Source: JBJEDU01 sp051872395 (GTDB lineage: Bacteria; Bacillota_I; Bacilli_A; RFN20; CAG-826). Taken from it: a stretch of DNA of 43,447 bases. The stretch is from positions 1 through 43,447 of the forward strand of contig JBJEDU010000012.1 in assembly GCA_051872395.1 (NCBI GenBank), read 5' to 3'. The notes beneath the pieces were generated by a model. That model did no database searches. It had not been told where the DNA came from and saw nothing but the letters and a program-made list of their open reading frames with translations. Within the stretch, counting starts at the first letter, position 1. Each line of letters opens with the position of its first letter. The translations under genes and the position numbers were made by a program. Shown here piece by piece: positions 9,429 to 17,407 of the stretch.

Positions 9429-9472
9429 GTTTATTTACTATAACTCGATTGATAATTCATCCAAATAATCTT

Positions 9473-9500
9473 TTGATAGATTAAAATAATAATTTATTGT
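9473..9500 (+). promoter_or_regulatory. Possible promoter for the asp23-nusB-xse cluster
   Basis: TTGATA (9473-9478) and TATTGT (9495-9500) are separated by 16 bp, with a Shine-Dalgarno GAGG at 9513 and the ATG at 9526 downstream. Position after a terminator and before the first gene of a cluster supports it, but the -10 is only a partial match. Confidence 0.4.
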
Positions 9501-9525
9501 AAAATTATTAATGAGGTTTCAATCT

Positions 9526-9861
9526 ATGGCAAAATACATTTATATTAATAACTTATCTAAAAAAGGAAAATTGGGAATATCTCAATCAATTTTTGACTCT
9601 TTGGTGAGCAGTACTTTAGATAGATTAGAAATTAAAAAAGCATCATATAATGGTCGCGGTAATAAAGTTAGATTGAATAAACAAATTAGAACAACAATAC
9701 ATAAAGGTATTGTCCATGTTTGGGTCGCTGTCGATGTTCCTAAAAAGGAAAACATTCAAACTATTTCAAAACGTATTCAAGATGAAATAGCAGTCTCATT
9801 TTTAGCGTGTACAGATCAAGTACCTTTTGATGTTCAAGTTAAGGTCGAAAGTTTAATTTGA
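9526..9861 (+). CDS. Asp23/Gls24-family protein (YqhY-like)
   Basis: Asp23/Gls24 proteins are small envelope-associated proteins. The YqhY branch is encoded beside the acetyl-CoA carboxylase or nusB genes in Bacillota. The sequence shows the family pattern: short strands IYINNLSKKGKLGIS, then a basic middle, HVWVAVDVPK, and a C-terminal DVQVKVESL. I chose the ATG at 9526 and not the one at 9511: the sequence GAGG at 9513-9516 is then a Shine-Dalgarno at the right distance, and the protein begins MAKYIYINN (111 residues). It heads the cluster and is followed after 4 bp by a membrane protein gene, then nusB. Confidence 0.85.
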   Translation: MAKYIYINNLSKKGKLGISQSIFDSLVSSTLDRLEIKKASYNGRGNKVRLNKQIRTTIHKGIVHVWVAVDVPKKENIQTISKRIQDEIAVSFLACTDQVPFDVQVKVESLI

Positions 9862-9865
9862 ATAT

Positions 9866-10423
9866 ATGTTGAAAAGAAAAAAGCGTCAGCTTTCATATGT
9901 TGACGCTCATAATAAAGCTGTAAATTTATATAAAAAGTCCGCGAGTGCATTAATTTGGGCGGGCATTTTTAATGTTGTTGGTTCGATATTTTTTACTGTC
10001 AGCGGTTCAAATGATTTAACAAATTTCCTCGGTGCGTTCCTGTGTTTTGGAACGAATACCTTCATTTTTTCTTTACCATCAACATATAGTTTTTTATTAT
10101 CTTATTTACCATGGTCAGCGATACTTTATATCGCTATAAGTTTTGCTCTTTCTGCAATTTATTGCATGCTTGGTTTCTTTTCGCTCAATGGCAATAAAAA
10201 GTTTTTATATTCTGGAATAGGTTTATATTTTGTTGATTGGATTATGCTTATCATGTGTTATTTTTTTGAAACGCCAGGTGTTTCAAACGATAGTTTATAT
10301 CTTTTACTTGGCGTTCATTTAGTAATAACAATATTTTTATTGATTGCACTATATCAAAGATATAAAGTAATAGAGTTAGAAAAGAAGAGAAAAGAATTAA
10401 TTAATAAAGAAACAAACAATTAG
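9866..10423 (+). CDS. Multi-pass membrane protein of unknown function
   Basis: I do not recognise this 185-residue protein. It has a Lys/Arg-rich N-terminus and four to five hydrophobic segments, at about 27-45, 50-68, 74-105, 110-132 and 142-165. The C-terminus is strongly charged (EKKRKELINKETNN) and probably cytoplasmic. It sits 4 bp after the Asp23-family gene and 10 bp before nusB, so it is translated from the same operon. Asp23-family proteins elsewhere are often held to the membrane by a partner encoded nearby, such as AmaP. A similar anchoring role is possible here, but that is inference from position only. Confidence 0.75.
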   Translation: MLKRKKRQLSYVDAHNKAVNLYKKSASALIWAGIFNVVGSIFFTVSGSNDLTNFLGAFLCFGTNTFIFSLPSTYSFLLSYLPWSAILYIAISFALSAIYCMLGFFSLNGNKKFLYSGIGLYFVDWIMLIMCYFFETPGVSNDSLYLLLGVHLVITIFLLIALYQRYKVIELEKKRKELINKETNN

Positions 10424-10433
10424 GAGTTTTCGA

Positions 10434-10856
10434 ATGGAACAATTATCAAGAACTAAACAACAATTTGTTGTAATGACAATAATCTATAATGTTTTAGCGG
10501 ATTTGGAAAATAATAATAGCAATGTATTTTTAGATCCAAGAAATTTAATATCCAATTTATGTGAATGTGATTATGAAGACGCTCCTGAATATATTAAAAA
10601 ATTAGTTTATGTTTCTTTAAAAAATTATGGTGATATTGTTAACGCAATAACTCCTCATTTGAATGGTTGGAGATGGGCAAGAATTCCATTATTAAGTAGA
10701 TCAATTATTGTTATGAGCTATGCCCATTATTATTTTTATGGTGATAATCCTGAAAAAAGAATTGTTATTGATATAGCCATCAATCTTGCTAAAAAGTATG
10801 TAGAAGAAAAGCAAGCATCTTTTATCAATGCTTTGCTTGATACGGTTTTAAAATGA
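10434..10856 (+). CDS. nusB: Transcription antitermination protein NusB
   Basis: NusB binds boxA RNA with S10 (NusE) for rRNA antitermination. The 140-residue all-helical protein shows the family pattern: SRTKQQFVVMTIIY at the N-terminus, a central LNGWRWARIPLLSRSIIVMSYAHY, and the C-terminal VIDIAINLAKKYVEEKQASFINALLD. A Shine-Dalgarno (TAGGAG) precedes the ATG. Its TGA overlaps the xseA ATG (ATGA), implying translational coupling. The nusB-xseA-xseB order is common in Bacillota. Confidence 0.93.
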   Translation: MEQLSRTKQQFVVMTIIYNVLADLENNNSNVFLDPRNLISNLCECDYEDAPEYIKKLVYVSLKNYGDIVNAITPHLNGWRWARIPLLSRSIIVMSYAHYYFYGDNPEKRIVIDIAINLAKKYVEEKQASFINALLDTVLK

Positions 10857-11998
10857 TTTATAATCAATTTCCTTTATATACTGTTTATCAAATTAATCAA
10901 TATATTAAAAGTCTTATTACGAATAATGAGAATCTTCGATATATTCTTGTAAAAGGTGAAGTATCAAATTTAAAAATACAAGATAAGACTGGTCATTTTT
11001 ATTTTTCTTTGAAGGATAGTCAATCAATAATTTCTGCTGTAATGTTTAATACATATTCAAAGAAATTAAATTTTCAGCTTCAAAATGGTCAAGAAGTAAT
11101 TGCGCTTTGTTCAGTTGATTGTTATTCACCTCGTGGAACTTATCAATTATTAATTACTGCTTTAGAACCAGTTGGTGAAGGTCAAGAATTACTCGAATTA
11201 AAGAAATTAAAAGAAAAATTATTTAAAGAAGGATTATTTGATGAATCGAGAAAGAAATCAATAAATATTTATCCTCATCGTATCGGAGTAATAACTGCGA
11301 AAAATAGCGCAGCAATTAAAGACATCGTCTTTAATATTAAAAGAAGATATCCAATATGTGAAATTTATTTCTTTCCAAGCCAAGTTCAAGGAGAGGGTGC
11401 AATCGAATCTTTGAAGTCTCAATTTAATAAAACTAAGCAATATGATTTAGATACAATTATTATTGGAAGAGGTGGAGGCGCAAGCGAAGATTTGAATGCA
11501 TTTAATGATGAATCGCTTGTTAGACTCTTATCAAATAGTAAAGTTCCAATTATTTCAGCGGTCGGTCATGAAATTGACACTACCTTAGTAGATTTAGTGG
11601 CTGATAAAAGAGCCAGTACACCAACTGGAGCTTGTGAATTAGCGGTCGTAGACAAAAGAGAAATAATTGAAAAACTCAATAACTTTAAAAAAAGTGGTAT
11701 CGAAATTATTGTTAATAATTGTGATGAAATTAAAGAAAATATTGTTTATTATAAAGAAGAATTAAAGAAAGTATTAATAAATAATATTTCTCATATCGGA
11801 GAGCTAATTAATAGCAAGAAAGAAACTCTCGATTCATTAAATCCTTTCTCTATTTTATCTAGAGGATACACAATAGTGTATAAAGATGAACACGCTATTT
11901 CATCTACGCAATTATTGAATGAAGGAGAAGTTATTACAATCAAATTTAAAGACGGTGATGTCAAAGCCCAAATTAAAGAAATTAAAAAGGACAAATAA
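10853..11998 (+). CDS. xseA: Exodeoxyribonuclease VII large subunit
   Basis: XseA is the catalytic subunit of the single-strand exonuclease ExoVII. It has an N-terminal OB domain (VKGEVSNLKIQDKTGHFYFSLKD). The catalytic core carries GRGGGASEDLNAFNDE and VGHEIDTTLVDLVADKRASTPTGACE. A short coiled-coil region follows, then the C-terminal strand NPFSILSRGYTIVY. At 381 residues it is shorter than typical (about 400-450), the difference being in the coiled-coil region. The gene overlaps nusB by 4 bp and is followed after 2 bp by xseB, so both subunits are made together. Confidence 0.96.
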   Translation: MIYNQFPLYTVYQINQYIKSLITNNENLRYILVKGEVSNLKIQDKTGHFYFSLKDSQSIISAVMFNTYSKKLNFQLQNGQEVIALCSVDCYSPRGTYQLLITALEPVGEGQELLELKKLKEKLFKEGLFDESRKKSINIYPHRIGVITAKNSAAIKDIVFNIKRRYPICEIYFFPSQVQGEGAIESLKSQFNKTKQYDLDTIIIGRGGGASEDLNAFNDESLVRLLSNSKVPIISAVGHEIDTTLVDLVADKRASTPTGACELAVVDKREIIEKLNNFKKSGIEIIVNNCDEIKENIVYYKEELKKVLINNISHIGELINSKKETLDSLNPFSILSRGYTIVYKDEHAISSTQLLNEGEVITIKFKDGDVKAQIKEIKKDK

Positions 11999-12000
11999 TT

Positions 12001-12186
12001 ATGGATAAGAAATTAAATGTTAAAGATTCATTAGATAAATTAAATGATATTTTGAATGCTATGAAAACAAATTCATTAGATATTGATGCCAATATAAAAC
12101 TTTATGAAGAGGGAATGAAAATCATTTCTGAAATTGAAAACTCGTTAAAAGAGTCAAGTGAGGAAATCGATAAGATTATCGAATAA
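12001..12186 (+). CDS. xseB: Exodeoxyribonuclease VII small subunit
   Basis: XseB is the small helical subunit that decorates the XseA coiled coil. The 61 residues carry the family core SLDKLNDILNAM...DIDANIKLYEEGMKII. It begins 2 bp after xseA. In many Bacillota the next gene is the prenyl synthase ispA and then dxs. Here dxs follows directly and ispA is absent. The TAA stop is immediately followed by repeat copy B. Confidence 0.93.
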   Translation: MDKKLNVKDSLDKLNDILNAMKTNSLDIDANIKLYEEGMKIISEIENSLKESSEEIDKIIE

Positions 12187-12213
12187 TAGTAATTATTTAG
12201 TATATTTTTAGTA
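12187..12213 (+). repeat. 11-bp-period TAGTA triad, copy B (xseB-dxs gap)
   Basis: TAGTA occurs at 12187-12191, 12198-12202 and 12209-12213, exactly 11 bp apart. The first unit directly follows the xseB stop and the last overlaps the A of the dxs ATG. All three units are perfect. The segment also contains TATATT (12201-12206), which would serve as a -10 box for a leaderless dxs mRNA. Confidence 0.65.
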
Positions 12214-14060
12214 TGAATAAGTCAATCAAGAGAGTTAATATAGAAGAAATAACTAGTCCAGATTTTTTAAAGAATTACAGTAATAATGATTTAAAAACAT
12301 TATCGGGAGATATAAGAAAGTACATTATTGATTCCGTTGAGAAAAATGGTGGACATTTATCTAGTAATTTGGGTGTAATTGATGCAACTATTTCATTATG
12401 CAAAAATTTTAATTTCCCAAAAGATAAGATAATTTTTGATGTTGGACATCAATCTTACACTTACAAAATATTAACAGGAAGAAAATTAGACAATTTAAGA
12501 CAAAAAGATGGTATTTCTGGTTTCCAAAAGATTTCAGAATCTAAATACGATTGTTATGAAGCTGGTCATTCTTCAACTTCTATTAGCGCCGCTAATGGAA
12601 TGGCAATAGCAAGAGATTTAAATAAAGAAAAATACGAAATCATCGCATTTATTGGCGATGGTGCCATTATGAATGGCTTAGCATTTGAAGGTTTAAACCT
12701 TTCTTCTTTGCATGATCACAAGATAATTATTGTTTTAAACGATAATGAAATGTCTATCACTAAACCTGTTGGTGGTCTAGCTAAAGTGTTTAGAAAATTT
12801 TCGACTTCAACTTTTTATATGAAAGCAAAAAATGCTTATCGTAAATTGTTAGTGTCCAACAAAGTTGGAAGAAAAATTTATAGCGTTACTTCTAATATTA
12901 AAAATTTTGTAAAAAGTAAGATATTAAGGCTCAACTTTTTCGATTATCTTGGATATAAATTTATTGGTCCTATCGATGGTCATGATTTTAAAATGATGGA
13001 TAAAGCATTTGCTAAGGCAAAAAAGATTGACCGTTCATGTGTAATTCATTTAAAGACCATTAAAGGTAAAGGAATGAAAAATGCAGAAGAAGATGTCAAT
13101 GGCATTTATCATGGGATTAGTTCTATTAAAAACGAAGAAAAGTTAGATTGTGAATGCGTTTCATGGACTAGCATTTATGAAAGATTGTTATTCGACGCTC
13201 TTCAAAAGAATTCAAAAACTTTCGCGATTGTTCCTGCTACTGGAACAGGAAGTGGATTGATTCCTCTCTTTAAGAAATTTAAAGGAAGAATTTTAGATGT
13301 CGGCATTTCTGAAGAACATGCTTTCACGATGGCGTCTGGTCTTTCTTGTAGTGGCTACCATCCAATTATTTCGATATATTCAACATTTTTCCAAAGAGCG
13401 TACGACCAATTTAATCATGATTTAGCGAGATTAAATTGTCATTCAACAATCTTGATTGATCGCGCTGGTTTAGTGGGTCAAGACGGCGAAACTCATCAAG
13501 GAGTTTTTGATGCCTCATTAGTCTATCCAATTTCAAACACAGTCATCGCGATGGCGAGTAATTATTCAGAAGCACAATCTTTAATGATTGAATCTTTAAA
13601 CAATCATGGTGTCTTTTTTATTCGTTATCCAAAAGAAAAACTATGTCATCCAATTTTGAAAACTAATGAAGTAATGAAATTTGGTCAATGGAAAGAAATT
13701 GTTTTATCGAAAACAACTAATAAAGTAATTGTTTCTTTTGGCCCAGTTGTCAATGAAATAAAACATATTATTGAAACTAATAACATTGATTGTTCTTTAG
13801 TTAATGCAATTTATCAAAAACCTTTGAATATAGAAATGATTAAAAAACTAACTCGTTATGAAGAAATTATTATCCTTGATATTTATTCAACCAAAGAAGG
13901 GTTTGTTCTTCCTTTCATGAACGTTTTAAATGAATTAAATTACAAAGGGAAGATTACCTGTAAATGCATAGAAAACAAGTTTATCAAGCAAGCTACAATT
14001 AAAGAACAAAAAGAAGAAATGGGCTTATCAATAGATAGCATAACAAAACTTATTGCCTAA
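12213..14060 (+). CDS. dxs: 1-deoxy-D-xylulose-5-phosphate synthase
   Basis: Dxs condenses pyruvate and glyceraldehyde 3-phosphate in the first step of the MEP isoprenoid pathway, using thiamine diphosphate. Family marks are NGGHLSSNLG, VGHQSYTYKILTGR, the ThDP motif GDGAIMNG...LNDNEMSI, the second-half DVGISEEHAFTMASGLS, and GLVGQDGETHQGVFD. At 615 residues it is near the usual 620-640. The sequence is fairly divergent, with GDGAIMNG where GDGAMTGG is typical. No Shine-Dalgarno precedes the ATG. ispG and ispH in this window belong to the same pathway. Confidence 0.94.
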   Translation: MNKSIKRVNIEEITSPDFLKNYSNNDLKTLSGDIRKYIIDSVEKNGGHLSSNLGVIDATISLCKNFNFPKDKIIFDVGHQSYTYKILTGRKLDNLRQKDGISGFQKISESKYDCYEAGHSSTSISAANGMAIARDLNKEKYEIIAFIGDGAIMNGLAFEGLNLSSLHDHKIIIVLNDNEMSITKPVGGLAKVFRKFSTSTFYMKAKNAYRKLLVSNKVGRKIYSVTSNIKNFVKSKILRLNFFDYLGYKFIGPIDGHDFKMMDKAFAKAKKIDRSCVIHLKTIKGKGMKNAEEDVNGIYHGISSIKNEEKLDCECVSWTSIYERLLFDALQKNSKTFAIVPATGTGSGLIPLFKKFKGRILDVGISEEHAFTMASGLSCSGYHPIISIYSTFFQRAYDQFNHDLARLNCHSTILIDRAGLVGQDGETHQGVFDASLVYPISNTVIAMASNYSEAQSLMIESLNNHGVFFIRYPKEKLCHPILKTNEVMKFGQWKEIVLSKTTNKVIVSFGPVVNEIKHIIETNNIDCSLVNAIYQKPLNIEMIKKLTRYEEIIILDIYSTKEGFVLPFMNVLNELNYKGKITCKCIENKFIKQATIKEQKEEMGLSIDSITKLIA

Positions 14061-14066
14061 ACAACT

Positions 14067-14090
14067 CATGTATTATAAAATAAATACATG
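14067..14090 (+). promoter_or_regulatory. Inverted repeat covering the dinB -10 region and start codon
   Basis: CATGTATT (14067-14074) and AATACATG (14083-14090) form a perfect 8-bp inverted repeat with an 8-bp spacer. The right arm contains the dinB ATG (14088) and the spacer holds most of a -10-like TATAAA (14074-14079). It could be an operator for a repressor or a hairpin that hides the start codon. No Shine-Dalgarno is present. Confidence 0.45.
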
Positions 14091-15269
14091 AGAAGAGTTA
14101 TTGTTCATATTGATTTAAATACTTTTTTCGTTAGATGCGAAGAAATCAAAAATCCTTCTTTAATTGGAAAACCAGTCGCTGTTGGTCATTTAGGACGATG
14201 CGGCATTATTTCGACTGCATCATATGAAGCAAGGAAGTTTGGTGTTTGTTCAGGAATGCCGACTTTTAAAGCACTTGAAGCTTGTCCTGATTTAATATTG
14301 ATACAAGGTGATTATCATTATTATTCGATGATGTCGCATCAATTTTTAAAATTTATATCTAGATATACAAAACTTATTGAACAAGCTTCTTGTGATGAAC
14401 TATACGCTGATTTTACTGAACAAATAAAAGGTGTCAGCGATGTTAGAAAATATTTTGAAGAAATTCAACAAAAACTATTCGACGAGACTGGTTTAAAATG
14501 TTCGATTGGTGTTTCAATTACTAAATTTTTAGCAAAAATGGGTTCCGATTATAAAAAGCCGATGGGGCTTACAATTATTAGGAAGAAGGACATTCCTAAT
14601 ATGCTTTTCTCTTTACCGATTGATAATTTTTTTGGAATCGGGAAAAGAACATGCCCAAATTTGAAAAAAGTTGGGATTAACACTATCGGAGATTTATATT
14701 TTGCATTAAAAAACGATAACGAAACTGTTAAATCAATTGTTGGAAAATTTTCTTATGTAATTTTAGATTGGCTTGAAGGAAAAGGCGATGATGTTATTGA
14801 CACAAGTGATTTTGATCCAAAGTCAATTGGTAATTCTATTACCATGAATCAAGATTCTTCTAATTTTGATGAAATTAGACCATATATTGACCAATTAGCG
14901 AAAGAAGTTTCTCAAAGAGCAATAAAAGAAGGGAAACTTGGTTCAACTATTCAAATTGTGGTTAAGGATATTAATTTTGTATCACATAATAAATCTATTA
15001 CTTTTATTAACCCAACGAATTCTGAAACAAAAATTTACAATGAGGCCATTAAGTTATTTGAAAAGAATTTTATGGATATGGAAATACGTTTAGTGGGTAT
15101 CACTCTTCAAAATTTAATCGATTCAAAAGATGTTGCAATTCAAATGACTTTTTATGATTTTGAACAACACGAAGAAGAAAATAAAACAAAATTGATTATT
15201 AATAACATTAATAGAAAACTTAATAAACCATTATTAAAGCGTGCGAGTGAGTTGGAAAAGAAAGACTGA
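14088..15269 (+). CDS. dinB: Y-family DNA polymerase IV
   Basis: DinB carries out error-prone translesion synthesis. The 393 residues contain the palm motif VHIDLNTFF (Asp9 as first metal ligand, Phe13-Phe14 region as steric gate), the finger block STASYEARKFGVCSGMP, and the catalytic pair in SCDELYADF. A helix-hairpin-helix segment (FFGIGKRTCPNLKKVGINTIGDL) and a little-finger domain follow. The DLN variant of the first motif also occurs in other low-GC bacteria. The gene has no Shine-Dalgarno and an inverted repeat lies over its start. xerD begins 3 bp after its TGA. Confidence 0.95.
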   Translation: MRRVIVHIDLNTFFVRCEEIKNPSLIGKPVAVGHLGRCGIISTASYEARKFGVCSGMPTFKALEACPDLILIQGDYHYYSMMSHQFLKFISRYTKLIEQASCDELYADFTEQIKGVSDVRKYFEEIQQKLFDETGLKCSIGVSITKFLAKMGSDYKKPMGLTIIRKKDIPNMLFSLPIDNFFGIGKRTCPNLKKVGINTIGDLYFALKNDNETVKSIVGKFSYVILDWLEGKGDDVIDTSDFDPKSIGNSITMNQDSSNFDEIRPYIDQLAKEVSQRAIKEGKLGSTIQIVVKDINFVSHNKSITFINPTNSETKIYNEAIKLFEKNFMDMEIRLVGITLQNLIDSKDVAIQMTFYDFEQHEEENKTKLIINNINRKLNKPLLKRASELEKKD

Positions 15270-15272
15270 TAT

Positions 15273-16163
15273 ATGAATATAAATGATTGTTTTGATAATT
15301 TTTTACAATATTTATATGCTGAAAAAGGCTTAGCTAAATCAACGATAGAATCGTATAGCAAAGATATTCAGTTATTTTTTGAATTTATCGATTTTAAATA
15401 TCATATAAGTGAAAGCAATGAACTCAAATCAAAATATATCCTTGAATTTTTGGAATATGAATTAGAAAGTGGAATGTCAGTTTCGACAGCTTTGAGAAGA
15501 TTATCAACAATTAAAAACTTTTATTTGTTTTTAAAAAGAGAAAATATCCTTAAGGATGAATTGATTGAGATTGTTCCACCTAAAAAAGAAGAACATTTGC
15601 CAACTTGCTTAACGATGGAAGAAGTGGACAATCTTTTAGCTGTGCCTAATACAAAAAAGCCAGACGGAATAAGAGACCGCGCGATGTTAGAATTAATGTA
15701 TTCTTCTGGATTGAGAGTTAGCGAACTACTTTCTTTAGAAAAAGACAAGATTGATTTAAAACATAAAATAATTACGATTTTTGGAAAAGGTTCTAAAGAA
15801 AGAAAGGTTCCTGTCAGCGATTTTGCTTGTGAATGTATAGTTGATTACATTAATAATGTAAGGAACAAACAAAAAAATATAAAATCAAATTGTTTATTCG
15901 TGTCTAAATATGGAGATAAAATCAGTCGACAATACTTTTTTAAAATGATAAAGAAATACGCTGAAGAAGTCGGCATTAAAGAAAATATTTCTCCACATAC
16001 TTTGCGACATTGCTTCGCTACTCATATGTTGGAAAATGGTGCGGAATTAAGAGCGGTTCAAGAAATGCTTGGACATTCGAAAATCGCTACTACTCAAATT
16101 TATACGCATATATCAACAAAAAGAATTTTAAAATCATATGATTTGTATATGAATAAAAAATAA
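15273..16163 (+). CDS. xerD: Tyrosine recombinase of the XerC/XerD type
   Basis: Xer recombinases resolve chromosome dimers at dif. The protein is 296 residues, the standard length. The N-terminal SAM-like domain is FLQYLYAEKGLAKSTIESY. The catalytic set is complete: Arg148 (GLRVSELL), Lys172 (GKGSKERKVP), His242 and Arg245 (HTLRH), His268 (GHSKIATTQ) and Tyr277 (IYTH). The next gene is deoB, the same neighbour that xerD (ripX) has in Bacillus subtilis. That favours the housekeeping XerD over a phage integrase. XerC cannot be fully excluded by sequence alone. Confidence 0.92.
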   Translation: MNINDCFDNFLQYLYAEKGLAKSTIESYSKDIQLFFEFIDFKYHISESNELKSKYILEFLEYELESGMSVSTALRRLSTIKNFYLFLKRENILKDELIEIVPPKKEEHLPTCLTMEEVDNLLAVPNTKKPDGIRDRAMLELMYSSGLRVSELLSLEKDKIDLKHKIITIFGKGSKERKVPVSDFACECIVDYINNVRNKQKNIKSNCLFVSKYGDKISRQYFFKMIKKYAEEVGIKENISPHTLRHCFATHMLENGAELRAVQEMLGHSKIATTQIYTHISTKRILKSYDLYMNKK

Positions 16164-16198
16164 TTTAAAATTATTATTGCTTCTAAGGAGGTTTCTAA

Positions 16199-17392
16199 AT
16201 GAGCAAATATAAAAGAATATTCGTTATAGTTATGGATTCAGTTGGAATTGGCTATGAACCAGATGCTGATTTATATGGTGACATGGGTTCCAATACGTTA
16301 GTTCATACTTCAAAAGAATGTCGTGGTCTAAACATTCCAAATTTAAATGCTTTGGGATTACATGATTTAGATAATGATATTGTCGGAACATCAAGTGTCG
16401 TTCATAAAAACTCTTTTGTTACTCGTTTAAGAGAAAAAAGTAATGGTAAAGATACAATGACTGGCCATTGGGAAATGATGGGCGTTTATACCACTAAACC
16501 ATTTAAAACTTTTACCGATACTGGATTTCCAAAAGAACTAATTGATGAATTAGAAGAAAAAACAGGTCATAAAGTAATTGGTAATAAATCTGCAAGCGGA
16601 ACAGAAATTCTTGTTGAACTTGGCGAAGAACAAAAAAGAGATAACTCTTTGATTGTTTATACAAGCGCTGATAGCGTTTTACAAATTGCCGCGCATGAAG
16701 AAACGACAGGAGTAAAAGAATTATATCGTTGTTGTGATATTGCTCGTGAGATGTGTATGAAACCAGAATGGATGGTTGGAAGAATTATTGCTCGACCATT
16801 TATTGGTGATAATAAAACAAATTTCAAAAGAACACCTAATAGACATGATTACGCCTTATCTCCATCAATCGACACCGTAATGAACATTCTTAAAAATAGT
16901 GGATTAGAAGTTAGTTGTGTCGGTAAAATTAATGACATTTTTAATGGCTCAGGCGTGACGAAAACGGTTAAGACGGTTTCTAATAAGGATGGAATGGAAA
17001 AGACGATAGGAATAGCGAAAAATGATAATTTTGAAGGTATTTGCTTCGTCAATCTTGTTGAATTTGATTCAGAATATGGTCATAGAAGAAATCCAATCGG
17101 TTATGGAAAAGCCATCGAAGAGTTCGATGTTCAATTAAAAGAATTGATTGATAATTTGAATGATGATGACTTATTGATGATTACCGCTGACCATGGAAAT
17201 GATCCAACATGGACTGGAACTGATCACACAAGAGAAAAAGTTCCTCTTCTTATGTATTCGAAGAATATACATGATGGCTCATATCTTAAAGAAAGAGAAT
17301 CTTTCGCTGATATTGGTGCATCAATTCTTAAAAACTTTAATTTAGAAAAACCAAATGATTTATTAGGAAAACCTATAGAAGAATTATTTTAG
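16199..17392 (+). CDS. deoB: Phosphopentomutase
   Basis: DeoB interconverts (deoxy)ribose 1-phosphate and 5-phosphate, linking nucleoside salvage to the pentose phosphate pathway. It belongs to the alkaline phosphatase superfamily. Metal-site motifs are visible at the N-terminus (VIVMDSVGIG) and the C-terminus (ITADHGNDPTWTGTDHTREKVPLL), with the central KDTMTGHWEMMG. The length of 397 is standard. A strong Shine-Dalgarno (AAGGAGG) precedes the ATG. It follows xerD after 35 bp and is followed after 15 bp by a lipoprotein gene. Confidence 0.97.
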   Translation: MSKYKRIFVIVMDSVGIGYEPDADLYGDMGSNTLVHTSKECRGLNIPNLNALGLHDLDNDIVGTSSVVHKNSFVTRLREKSNGKDTMTGHWEMMGVYTTKPFKTFTDTGFPKELIDELEEKTGHKVIGNKSASGTEILVELGEEQKRDNSLIVYTSADSVLQIAAHEETTGVKELYRCCDIAREMCMKPEWMVGRIIARPFIGDNKTNFKRTPNRHDYALSPSIDTVMNILKNSGLEVSCVGKINDIFNGSGVTKTVKTVSNKDGMEKTIGIAKNDNFEGICFVNLVEFDSEYGHRRNPIGYGKAIEEFDVQLKELIDNLNDDDLLMITADHGNDPTWTGTDHTREKVPLLMYSKNIHDGSYLKERESFADIGASILKNFNLEKPNDLLGKPIEELF

Positions 17393-17407
17393 AAAGAAGA
17401 TACAAAC

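Noticed and set aside
9511..9525. Start of the Asp23-family gene at ATG 9511
   Set aside because: The bases GAGG at 9513-9516 are better read as the Shine-Dalgarno of the ATG at 9526, after which the protein matches the family.
12187..12213. TAGTA units as DnaA-trio or replication-origin sequence
   Set aside because: DnaA-trios are contiguous 3-bp repeats beside DnaA boxes; here the units are 11 bp apart, scattered over 30 kb, and no DnaA boxes or dnaA gene are seen.
15273..16163. Prophage or integrative-element integrase
   Set aside because: The gene has standard XerD length and the deoB neighbour seen in Bacillus; no phage genes or att-like repeats are visible.
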